From the NCBI GenBank assembly GCA_021827255.1, contig JAKAWO010000143.1, positions 1-7,585 on the forward strand: a DNA stretch of 7,585 bases. Direction: 5' to 3'. Positions within the stretch are counted from its first letter, which is position 1, and each line of letters opens with the position of its first letter. The notes under the pieces were generated by a model. That model was given only the letters and a program-made list of their open reading frames with translations. It searched no databases and was not told the origin of the DNA. The position numbers and the translations under genes were made by a program. This document shows positions 1-5,824 of the stretch, one piece after another. This stretch comes from Acidobacteriota bacterium (GTDB lineage: Bacteria > Acidobacteriota > Terriglobia > UBA7540).

Positions 1-102
1 ACTCTCCGGGGAGCCAACGCCATCCTGGCTCTGCGCTGCGCTTACCTCAACGGCCGCTTTGAGAATTACTGGAACAACCGCCGGACACCTATGGCCGCTT
101 AA
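1..102 (+). CDS. ISKra4-type transposase, C-terminal end (partial at left edge)
   Basis: An open frame enters from the left edge and ends at TAA (100-102), giving 33 residues. It contains the string GANAILALRCAYLNGRFENYW, split here as GANAILALRC then AYLNGRFENYW. From memory this is the usual C-terminal tail of ISKra4-family transposases, which close with a short conserved block of the G-A-x-x-I-L-x-L-R ... G-R-F-x-x-Y/F-W type. The catalytic DDE part must lie to the left of the window, so nothing can be said about whether the element is intact. The 20-odd bases after the stop look like an IS terminus and lead straight into an IS5-type gene on the opposite strand. The family call rests on a short stretch and could be another DDE transposase family. 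Confidence 0.6.
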   Translation, partial: TLRGANAILALRCAYLNGRFENYWNNRRTPMAA

Positions 103-125
103 CTCCCACTTCTATGTCGCACACC
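1..125 (+). mobile_element. Right end of an ISKra4-like insertion sequence
   Basis: This is the tail of the transposase gene plus a short non-coding end. The bases at about 104-125, read on the - strand, begin GGGTGTGCGACATAGAAG, which resembles the inverted-repeat ends I remember for ISKra4 elements. Position 125/126 is also where the neighbouring IS5-type protein loses its family resemblance, which supports this as the element boundary. The left end and any target duplication lie outside the window, so the boundary is inferred and accurate only to a few bases. Confidence 0.45.
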
Positions 126-360
126 CAACCTCTTGCTCCTCCCAGTCCCGCAGCCGCCGCCAGCAGGTCGAGGGTGACGGAAACTCCTCGGGCAAATGCT
201 GCCAGCGAGCCCCGCTACGCAGCATCCACAAGATGCCTTCCAGCACCTTGCGGTCATTCGCCGGAGGCCGACCGCCACGCGGTCGAGGCAGTCGTTGGGG
301 GAGCAAGGGCCGGATCTTTTCCCACTGGGCGTCGGTCAGTAACCGACCGTATCGCGCCAT
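112..360 (-). pseudogene. IS5-family transposase, N-terminal fragment
   Basis: This 82-residue reading frame starts MARYGRLLTDAQWEKIRPLL and continues through a GRPPANDRKVLEGILWMLRS segment to W-R-R-L-R-D-W-E-E-Q. That is the typical DUF4096 N-terminal domain of IS5-family (IS427/IS1031-like) transposases, which normally run to about 250 or more residues including a DDE catalytic domain. Here the catalytic domain is missing. The last residues (GCAT and the stop at 112-114) seem to come from the end of the adjoining ISKra4 element, so the true IS5 remnant is about 126-360. The start at 358-360 is chosen because AGGAGGAGG lies four bases upstream on the - strand (365-373) and because family members begin near this point; a further in-frame ATG at 496-498 would add 46 unlikely residues. 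The fragment cannot make an active transposase. Confidence 0.82.
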
Positions 361-453
361 CGGCCCTCCTCCTGGCGCAGTTGACGTTCGCGATCCACCT
401 CCCCGAGAAAATAACTGCCCTAGATTCACCCCGTCGTACAGGGTTTTGAAATG

Positions 454-473
454 ACTTCTAGAAATCTTGAAGT
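454..473 (-). repeat. Small inverted repeat after the 535-residue gene
   Basis: ACTTC (454-458) pairs with GAAGT (469-473); after one T-T mismatch, AGA (460-462) can pair with TCT (465-467). It lies about 30 bases past the stop codon of the - strand gene, between that gene and the IS5 remnant. There is no T-run on the - strand after the stem, so it is at best a weak terminator. It could also mark an element end. Confidence 0.25.
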
Positions 474-501
474 GCAGAACCTGGTGTAAATGAGTCAAGT
501 T

Positions 502-2109
502 TTATGCTGCCAGTTGCGCGGCCGTCACGCATGCGTCGACCTCCCGTTGGAGTTGGTTAAAGCAGCGGCGAAGTGGGCCCGTCGTGGCGGGGAGAGAAGG
601 CAGCACTTGGGCGAGGCCAGGGCGAAGGATGCGATTGTACGTGCGGGTAAAAAACAGCGCGGCTCGCAGGCCCAATTCGGTAACCCGGTAGCGATGCGTT
701 TGGGGAATGCGTTGAATCATCCCGTGCAGGCGAAGTCGTCGCAACTGGTAAGTCATGCGTCCCGGGGTGAGTTGTTCAGGACGCTGGCCCAGCAGCGGGG
801 CCAGATGCTCGCGCAGCTCCCGGTTCGAGAAGCCGGCGGGCAGCAAGGGAAACAACAACAAGGCGTTCCACAGAGATTGGACTTTCGGGTCGGCGAAGCG
901 CAGGGCCGAAGCGCGTTGTGTCTCGACCTGCCGGGGGCGGTTAATTTGCTGGAAGGCCTCTTCGGCCAGGATACAGTCGTGGCTGATCTTCTCGACTTCC
1001 AGCAATCGTCGGTTCGCTTGGAAGCCGATCTGGCGCAAGCGCGGCAGGTTGTGAACTCGCTTGCCGATATAGAAATCGCGGGCGTTATTGATGGGGGTCT
1101 CGGTTCTCAGGGCGCGGCCTTCTTTGTGGTACTGCTTGATGCGGGTCCCTTTGTAGTCCACGTGCAGCGAGGGAACCACGCCGTCGGTGATGACCCGGGT
1201 GCGGAACAGCCCGGGGGTGCTTTTCGTAACCCAGCGATCGAAGATCAGTTGCACTGGTTTGGGCCGGCCGATGTCCAGGTTTTCCCGAATCACTTCTTCA
1301 AAGAAGATGCGGCCCGTCACGGGCCGGTCGAGAACCTGAGTGAGGGAGAGTTCGATCTGAAGGATGGAAAGGTCGTAACGGTATCCGGCTTGGCGGTCGC
1401 GGGCCGAGAAAGGGTGAGGGAGGAGACGGAGCCACTTGCGCAAGAGCGCCTCGATCTTGGCGGCGGACAGCCCGTCCGAGATCGCTTGGAGCCGCCGAGG
1501 ATCGGGGCAGGAGAGAATCCCGTTGTCGAGGGCTTGGTAGGCGATGCCGCGCTGTTCGAGTTGGCGCTTCACATACTCGTGCCCGTTCAGGCAGAGCTTG
1601 GCGTTGTAGGGAAAGTACGAACAGAACTTGAGAAAGAAGGGGCCGAAGTCGCGGTCCACGCAGTAGAAGTAATAATGATTCACCAGCGCCGTGGACTTCA
1701 CGATCCAGGCGTAGGTCTTTCCGGTGCGGGAATTACGGCGCCGCTCGGTGCGATAGATCGTACACTTCTCCTGCGCCTTGCCGATGAAGACCACGCCTTC
1801 CGGTTTCGAGTAACCCGCCCGGAATCGGGCTGCCACTTCATCCTTGCGCTGCCCTTTATCGAACCAGACCAGGGGAACAGCGCGATCGCGAGCGAAGTTT
1901 TCAATGGCGGCGACAAACTGCCGGGTAATGGGTTCGACCATCCGCGTGGAAGGCACAGGATGACCGCGGTGCCGGCGGATGAACCCCAGCGCCCCCTCGA
2001 CGATCTGCAGCCGGGGAACATAGACGTTCAGGTACATCCGGTCAATCCCTTCGACTTCGAGAGTGACGTGCTGATTGAGAATCTCGGCCACGCTGTGTGG
2101 TATGGTCAT
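502..2109 (-). CDS. Conserved protein of unknown function, 535 aa, probably DNA- or RNA-binding
   Basis: I cannot assign a function. From memory, closely similar proteins beginning MTIPHSVAEILN recur in soil and acidobacterial genomes, always as hypothetical. Visible parts: a segment at 140-200 rich in aromatic residues (HYYFYCVDRDFGPFF at 145-159, then LNGHEY at 174-179 and ALDNGI at 193-198); a central block at about 315-345 with the pattern HVDYKG...KQYHKE...LRTETPINN; and a C-terminal segment at about 395-490 that reads like a winged helix (TPGRMTYQLRRLRLHGMI at 448-465, then THRYRVTELG). There is no signal peptide or membrane segment. The start is supported by GGAG (2116-2119 on the - strand) six bases upstream. 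That Shine-Dalgarno sits inside a long inverted repeat, so translation is probably controlled by leader folding. The gene stands alone between IS debris and recG. A longer + strand frame covers the same bases but resembles no known family. A mobile-element or replication-type protein is my best guess, held loosely. Confidence 0.8.
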   Translation of the reverse strand: MTIPHSVAEILNQHVTLEVEGIDRMYLNVYVPRLQIVEGALGFIRRHRGHPVPSTRMVEPITRQFVAAIENFARDRAVPLVWFDKGQRKDEVAARFRAGYSKPEGVVFIGKAQEKCTIYRTERRRNSRTGKTYAWIVKSTALVNHYYFYCVDRDFGPFFLKFCSYFPYNAKLCLNGHEYVKRQLEQRGIAYQALDNGILSCPDPRRLQAISDGLSAAKIEALLRKWLRLLPHPFSARDRQAGYRYDLSILQIELSLTQVLDRPVTGRIFFEEVIRENLDIGRPKPVQLIFDRWVTKSTPGLFRTRVITDGVVPSLHVDYKGTRIKQYHKEGRALRTETPINNARDFYIGKRVHNLPRLRQIGFQANRRLLEVEKISHDCILAEEAFQQINRPRQVETQRASALRFADPKVQSLWNALLLFPLLPAGFSNRELREHLAPLLGQRPEQLTPGRMTYQLRRLRLHGMIQRIPQTHRYRVTELGLRAALFFTRTYNRILRPGLAQVLPSLPATTGPLRRCFNQLQREVDACVTAAQLAA

Positions 2110-2115
2110 GATCGG

Positions 2116-2119
2116 CTCC
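2116..2119 (-). promoter_or_regulatory. Shine-Dalgarno of the 535-aa gene, held in a stem
   Basis: GGAG on the - strand lies six bases before the ATG at 2107-2109. It is part of ACGGAGCC, which can pair either with the distal arm at 2207-2213 or with the nearer sequence at 2169-2175. Either pairing would hide it from the ribosome. Confidence 0.6.
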
Positions 2120-2147
2120 GTTTGTTGGCTGGCCCTTGAGGCCCACC

Positions 2148-2163
2148 GACCGCTTCGGCGGTC
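2148..2163. repeat. Perfect 6-bp hairpin with TTCG loop
   Basis: GACCGC (2148-2153) and GCGGTC (2158-2163) flank TTCG. On the + strand this gives the very stable C(UUCG)G tetraloop; on the - strand the loop reads CGAA. It sits at the centre of the structured leader and is not followed by a T-run on either side, so a terminator role is unlikely. Confidence 0.75.
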
Positions 2164-2169
2164 TCATCA

Positions 2170-2192
2170 ACGGAGGTGCATATCACTTCCGT
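2170..2192. repeat. 9-bp inverted repeat in the leader
   Basis: ACGGAGGTG (2170-2178) pairs with CACTTCCGT (2184-2192) around the loop CATAT. The one imperfect pair is G2175/T2187, a wobble on + strand RNA but an A.C mismatch on the - strand. Its left arm can instead pair with 2116-2122 next to the start of the 535-aa gene. Confidence 0.7.
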
Positions 2193-2240
2193 CTTACGTC
2201 CACAAGCGGAGCCATCACGTTCTTACATGCTCGTCGGGCT

Positions 2241-2253
2241 GGGGCGCAGCCCC
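2241..2253. repeat. Small GC hairpin
   Basis: GGGGC (2241-2245) and GCCCC (2249-2253) flank GCA. A competing pairing of GGGCT (2236-2240) with AGCCC (2248-2252) is equally possible. It lies between the leader fold and the long hairpin at 2262-2303. Confidence 0.4.
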
Positions 2254-2261
2254 GTTAGTGA

Positions 2262-2303
2262 TGCTGGCGCACGCTTTCTTGAATTTGGAAAGCCGGCGCA
2301 GCA
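2262..2303. repeat. Long bulged hairpin (15 pairs) upstream of the structured leader
   Basis: TGCTG (2262-2266) pairs with CAGCA (2299-2303), CGC (2268-2270) with GCG (2296-2298), C2272 with G2295, and GCTTTC (2273-2278) with GAAAGC (2288-2293). Three single bases (G2267, A2271, C2294) bulge out. The loop is nine bases. Six A residues follow on the + strand from 2303 on, so on the - strand a T-run precedes the hairpin and it does not read as a terminator for the 535-aa transcript. It may be a mobile-element end, a regulatory RNA arm, or chance pairing in GC-rich DNA. Confidence 0.4.
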
Positions 2304-2544
2304 AAAAACACTTCTGGGTGGACCCTGCCACCGACACGACGTGAAATCCACCGCGCGCTGTTCACCTGGACCGGGTATTGTCCGTACTGTGGCAGCAAGA
2401 TTCAGAGAAGAACCATGCCTCCTTGACTTAACGTAGTAGTACTAGGACGCGCGGCTCTTCTGGCTGTGGGGCAAGCCTCCCTGCGGGAAATTTTCAGTGC
2501 GGAAGGCCGCGCTGATAGCAGGATATGATAAAGGCTCTAACCCT

Positions 2545-4683
2545 ATGCGGGCGGCAAAATTGACACTCACCTCCGAGCTGATGTATCTCAAAGGGGTTGG
2601 TCCGGCGCGCGCCGAGCGGCTCGCTGCGCGCGGACTAAGAACAATTGAAGATCTCCTCTATTATGCCCCTTTCCGATATGAAGACCGAACCCGCCTCACC
2701 GCTGTCCGCGAATTATTGGCCGGTCAAACGGCGACGATCCTGGTTCGGGTGCTGACGGCGGGCCTCACCCGTACCCGAAAGGGTCTTTACATCTACGACC
2801 TGGCTGCCGTGGACGCTAGCCGGCCCGGCCAACAAGGAATGATCCGCTGTAAATGGTTTAACGCCGTTTACTTGGACCGCAGCAAAATCTTCCGGCCCGG
2901 GCAGCGCGTTTTTTTCTACGGCAAAGCCGAGCGCGACCCCTTCGGCGCCGGCAATCTGCAAATGATCCAGCCGCAATTTGAAATCCTGCCGGACGATGAA
3001 GCCAGCCAGCCGGATTCGCTCGAAGTGGGCCGCGTGGTGCCGATCTATGAGGCGGTCGGCAAAATCGGGACGCGAGTTCTGCGTCGTCTGGTGTGGACGG
3101 CCCTCCGCTTGGCCGGCGACGACATTCCTGACCCGCTGCCGGCTTCGGTGCGGACTAAAAACCGCCTGGTGGATTGCGCCGCTGCCCTCCGGCTGACCCA
3201 TTTCCCCGATCCGCATCAGCCGATCGAAGACGTGGCGCGATTTCGGGCGCCCGCGCAGGTGCGGCTGATCTTTGAAGAATTTTTCCACCTGGGGGCAAGA
3301 CTGGCGCTGAAGCGGCGGCAGGCCAAGACGAAACCCGGCATCGCGTTCGCCGTCACCGAGGAAGTCCGCGAGGCGGTCAAAAAAATTCTCCCCTTCCATC
3401 CAACCGCGGCCCAGAAGCGCGTGCTGAAGGAAATCGTGGACGACATGCGCTCCCCCCGGCCGATGAACCGCCTTCTGCAGGGGGACGTAGGCTCCGGCAA
3501 AACGATTGTGGCGTTCCAAGCGGCGATTCTGGCCCTGGTCAACCGGGCGCAAGTGGCGTTGATGGCGCCCACGGAAATCCTGGCCACGCAGCATTACCTG
3601 TTTGTGAAACAACTCCTTGCGCCGCTCCCCTTCACGGCTGACTTATTGATCAGCGGCCGCAAGCCATCGGAAAAACGTGATTTGAAACGGCGCCTGGCCA
3701 GCGGTGAACTACACTTGGTCGTGGGCACGCACGCCTTGATCGAAAGCGGCGTGGAGTTCGCCAAGCTGGGCTTGGTGATTGTGGACGAGCAGCACCGCTT
3801 CGGGGTGATGGAGCGTTTCCAATTGATCCGTAAAGGACCGTCACCCGACGTGCTGGTGATGACGGCCACGCCGATCCCTCGCACGCTGGCGCTCACGCTC
3901 TACGGCGATCTTGATTTCTCCGTAATTGACCAGTTGCCGCCGAACCGCTCGCCCATTGAGACGCGGCGGCTAAGCGAGGCCGACCGACCCGCCGCCTTTG
4001 AGATGATCCGCGCCAAAATCCGCCAGGGCGAGCAGGCTTACGTGGTCTATCCCGTCATTGAAGAGTCCCGCCAGTCCGACCTCCGCCCTGCTGTCAAAAT
4101 GTATGAACATCTGGCGGCCAACGTGTTTCCGGAGTTCCGGGTCGGCCTTCTGCACGGCCGCCTGGCGAGCGCGGAAAAAGAAGACGTGATGCTGCGGTTC
4201 AAACGCGGCGAGTTGCAGATTCTGGTTTCCACGACGGTGGTGGAAGTGGGCGTGGACGTTCCGAACGCCACCGTGATGCTCATCGAGCACGCCGACCGCT
4301 TTGGTTTGGCTCAGCTCCATCAGCTTCGCGGGCGGATTGGGCGCGGTCGGAAGAAATCGCTTTGCCTCCTCTCGGCCGGGGAAGCGCCAAACGAGATCGC
4401 CGAAGAGCGCCTGCGCACGATGGCTGAAACCACGGATGGCTTCCGCATCGCCGAAATTGACCTCAAGCTGCGCGGCCCCGGCGAATTTTTCGGCACGCGG
4501 CAGTCCGGCATTCCCGCGTTCCGGATCGGCAATCTGCTCCGCGATCAGGAAATCCTGGAGTGGGCCAAGCGCGAAGCGGCAGAATTCATCGAGCATCCGG
4601 GCTCGCCCGAAGAGATGGACGCTTACCTCGGCGTTTTGAGGAACGAGTGGCCGCGCCGTTACGGCCTGGCGCACGTGGCATGA
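2545..4683 (+). CDS. recG: ATP-dependent DNA helicase RecG
   Basis: RecG is a cytoplasmic superfamily 2 helicase that remodels stalled replication forks, Holliday junctions and R-loops. All hallmarks are visible (712-residue numbering). An N-terminal helix-hairpin-helix-like start (YLKGVGPARAERLAARG) leads to LLYYAPFRYEDR and an OB-fold wedge domain up to about 160. Then come Walker A GDVGSGKT (313-320), the RecG-type DEQH box followed by RFGV (414-421), the motif III region MTATPIPRT (from about 439), and motif VI QLRGRIGRG (593-601). The wedge-coupling TRG-like region follows with LRGPGEFFGTRQSG. Length is normal for the family. I chose ATG 2545, with AAGG about ten bases upstream. A GTG at 2497 would add 16 residues of unlikely sequence. 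No frameshift or lost motif. The gene stands alone on its 5' side; a restriction-modification operon follows 187 bases after the stop. Confidence 0.97.
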   Translation: MRAAKLTLTSELMYLKGVGPARAERLAARGLRTIEDLLYYAPFRYEDRTRLTAVRELLAGQTATILVRVLTAGLTRTRKGLYIYDLAAVDASRPGQQGMIRCKWFNAVYLDRSKIFRPGQRVFFYGKAERDPFGAGNLQMIQPQFEILPDDEASQPDSLEVGRVVPIYEAVGKIGTRVLRRLVWTALRLAGDDIPDPLPASVRTKNRLVDCAAALRLTHFPDPHQPIEDVARFRAPAQVRLIFEEFFHLGARLALKRRQAKTKPGIAFAVTEEVREAVKKILPFHPTAAQKRVLKEIVDDMRSPRPMNRLLQGDVGSGKTIVAFQAAILALVNRAQVALMAPTEILATQHYLFVKQLLAPLPFTADLLISGRKPSEKRDLKRRLASGELHLVVGTHALIESGVEFAKLGLVIVDEQHRFGVMERFQLIRKGPSPDVLVMTATPIPRTLALTLYGDLDFSVIDQLPPNRSPIETRRLSEADRPAAFEMIRAKIRQGEQAYVVYPVIEESRQSDLRPAVKMYEHLAANVFPEFRVGLLHGRLASAEKEDVMLRFKRGELQILVSTTVVEVGVDVPNATVMLIEHADRFGLAQLHQLRGRIGRGRKKSLCLLSAGEAPNEIAEERLRTMAETTDGFRIAEIDLKLRGPGEFFGTRQSGIPAFRIGNLLRDQEILEWAKREAAEFIEHPGSPEEMDAYLGVLRNEWPRRYGLAHVA

Positions 4684-4870
4684 GAGAGTTGGGCCATTGG
4701 TCCGTCGTATATACAGGCCCAGGCTGCCTTGCCCGCCCAAAGCGGCAAAGGTGCGGGCGTGAATCCCCGGAGCGGGTTGCTCTCCTTTGGCGCTTGTGGT
4801 AACAATCTGCCATGCGGCTGAGCGGAGCCCCTGTGGCTCTCCCCGGGTCACGTCGCCGCGCCGAGGCCAG
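4684..4870 (+). other. Spacer between recG and the restriction operon
   Basis: These 187 bases contain no gene and no recognisable controller-protein gene. GCCCGC (4731-4736) and GCGGGC (4753-4758) form a 6-bp stem with a 16-base loop, not followed by a T-run, so it is a poor terminator for recG. TATATA at 4708-4713 could be part of a -10 element, but the only TTG-like -35 (4689-4694) is spaced too closely. The promoter of the operon is therefore not placed. Confidence 0.35.
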
Positions 4871-5824
4871 ATGTCACTTTTCGACAACGCCTTATCCGTC
4901 ACGCAAGAAGATCTGACCATCGAGCTGCGGTCGCGGCTCCGCCTGTCATGGGCTGAGTTCGTCCTGAACCCGCGCCGACTGCGCGGCAGTGATTTTCTGA
5001 TGCGGTGGTCGCAAGGACAGTGGAGCGAGGAAAGGCTCGTCCAGGCCGTAAACGACACTGGGACGTATTTTGCCTTGCCCTACGGGCCGAGCGGCACAGC
5101 GCCTAACGGCGATGTGAGGGAATTCGAGTTATACTTCGAGCGGTTGGAGAAAGCCGGCCTCGGAAAGCTGCAGCGCCCCGATCTGCTCATCTTTTCGGCG
5201 AAAGACGAGCGGATCATCGGTGAAATTGTCCGATCCTTGGGCGGGAAAGAGGAACTTCCTTTTACTTCCGAGGACGAACGCCGGATGAAGTCGCTGCTGC
5301 AAAAAGCATTCCTCGCCATCGAGTGCGAGAACAGCTTGTGGAAGGCCAGGGCGATGCCCGATTTCGGCTCGGCGCTGGCTCCTCAGCGCAGGCTCGGAGG
5401 CAAATTCGGGCTCAAGAAGTCCGCCGTGGTCCCGACAGTTATAATTAAAGAGGAAGACCGTTCGCCGTTGCAGTGCTGGCAGAAGGAATATCGGATTCCG
5501 GTTCACGTTTGGCACGTGTTTTACGATATGGCCGTCGGCATCTCTTTACGGGAGGCTGACCGACTTATTGCCGAGGGGCTCATAGAACCAACGGAGCAGG
5601 TCTTTCAGGCCCCAGGTGGCGCGACGACAAAGAAGGTGATTTACAAAATCTATTATCAGTACGCCCATCCACTTGGGACGGCCACGTCGGAGCCAACGCT
5701 GGTGGCTGACTACATCGCGGACAAAAACGGGCATATCCTGCTCTACGTGCGCTTCCAGGGCGGATCGCTGAAAATCGCCGAAGAGGCGGTTGCTGTGCTG
5801 AGTCGTGTGTCGGTGGGTGAGTAG
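4871..5824 (+). CDS. Type II restriction endonuclease, AccI-like family
   Basis: A 317-residue protein directly before an N6-adenine methyltransferase, so almost certainly the endonuclease of a type II system. The sequence (FLMRWSQGQWSEERLVQA at 43-60, YGPSGTAPNGDVREFELYFE at 71-90, RPDLLIF at 102-108, ECENSLWKARAMPDF at 151-165, PTVIIKEEDRSPL at 188-200) matches my memory of the AccI family, whose prototype cuts GT^MKAC. Candidate active-site residues are D104 with E151 and E153, an E-x-E arrangement like BamHI rather than the usual (D/E)-x-K; K193 in IIKEED is an alternative lysine donor. The start at 4871 has GAGG four bases upstream. An ATG at 4787 would add 28 residues with no family look. 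The TAG stop touches the ATG of the methyltransferase. Endonuclease role is well supported; AccI membership and specificity are less so. Confidence 0.75.
   Translation: MSLFDNALSVTQEDLTIELRSRLRLSWAEFVLNPRRLRGSDFLMRWSQGQWSEERLVQAVNDTGTYFALPYGPSGTAPNGDVREFELYFERLEKAGLGKLQRPDLLIFSAKDERIIGEIVRSLGGKEELPFTSEDERRMKSLLQKAFLAIECENSLWKARAMPDFGSALAPQRRLGGKFGLKKSAVVPTVIIKEEDRSPLQCWQKEYRIPVHVWHVFYDMAVGISLREADRLIAEGLIEPTEQVFQAPGGATTKKVIYKIYYQYAHPLGTATSEPTLVADYIADKNGHILLYVRFQGGSLKIAEEAVAVLSRVSVGE

Larger units (their letters stand above)
2107..2218 (-). promoter_or_regulatory. Structured leader that can sequester the start of the 535-aa gene
   Basis: Read directly: a long imperfect stem joins 2114-2125 to 2202-2213 (12 pairs, one G.T at 2121/2206). 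It extends inward by 2127-2128 with 2200-2201 past a one-base bulge, and outward by 2109-2112 with 2214-2217 past bulged C2113, giving 18 pairs in all. Inside it lie three hairpins: 2131-2143 (GGCC, 5-base loop), 2148-2163 (GACCGC-TTCG-GCGGTC, perfect), and 2170-2192 (9-bp stem with one G.T and a 5-base loop). On the - strand transcript the outer stem covers the Shine-Dalgarno and the A of the start codon. Inference: a translational control leader, comparable in logic to the IS10 and IS50 transposase leaders that block expression from read-through transcripts. Alternatively it is a + strand structured RNA or a DNA cruciform recognised by the protein. No known riboswitch was recognised. Confidence 0.5.
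2219..2544. other. Gap upstream of recG with hairpins and a cryptic zinc-ribbon-like frame
   Basis: No convincing gene is present. The left part holds the hairpins at 2241-2253 and 2262-2303, and a further 5-bp stem of GGTGG (2317-2321) with CCACC (2328-2332). From 2283 to 2426 on the + strand an open frame without ATG encodes a tail with REIHRALFTWTGYCPYCGSK, a C-x-x-C knuckle like half a zinc ribbon. It may be the remnant of a lost gene or a chance reading. Near recG, TATGAT at 2524-2529 resembles a -10 box, but no matching -35 is seen. A perfect 8-base palindrome, TAGTACTA, lies at 2437-2444. Confidence 0.4.

Noticed and set aside
502..2109. The orphan gene as an IsrB/TnpB-type RNA-guided nuclease with its guide RNA beside it
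   Set aside because: The protein shows no HNH, no RuvC-like D/E/D motifs and no TnpB zinc finger, so the structured neighbour cannot be read as an omegaRNA on present evidence.
490..2139. A 549-codon + strand open frame across the 535-aa gene
   Set aside because: It is the antisense shadow of the - strand gene. It resembles no family and its composition is odd, while the - strand product has a good Shine-Dalgarno, a recognisable conserved look and a winged-helix-like end.
2146..2166. The TTCG hairpin as a rho-independent terminator
   Set aside because: No T-run follows the stem on either strand, and no gene ends just before it.
2075..2436. Two short + strand frames (2075-2344 and 2176-2436)
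   Set aside because: They run through a region dense in inverted repeats, overlap the 535-aa gene start or its leader, and show no protein-like conservation by eye.
2423..2451. TTGACT as the -35 of a recG promoter
   Set aside because: No -10-like sequence lies at 15-19 bases; the nearest TATGAT (2524-2529) is far too distant to pair with it.
2497..2544. GTG start 16 codons upstream for recG
   Set aside because: The extra residues do not resemble RecG N-termini, and ATG 2545 has a usable AAGG and gives normal length.
2713..3612. A 299-codon - strand open frame inside recG
   Set aside because: Antisense shadow in GC-rich coding DNA; recG is certain on the other strand.
4787..4870. ATG 28 codons upstream for the endonuclease
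   Set aside because: The added residues look like translated spacer; the protein resembles its family only from 4871 on.
3970..5058. A 362-codon - strand open frame
   Set aside because: It overlaps the well-established recG and endonuclease genes in antisense and spans two unrelated genes and their spacer.
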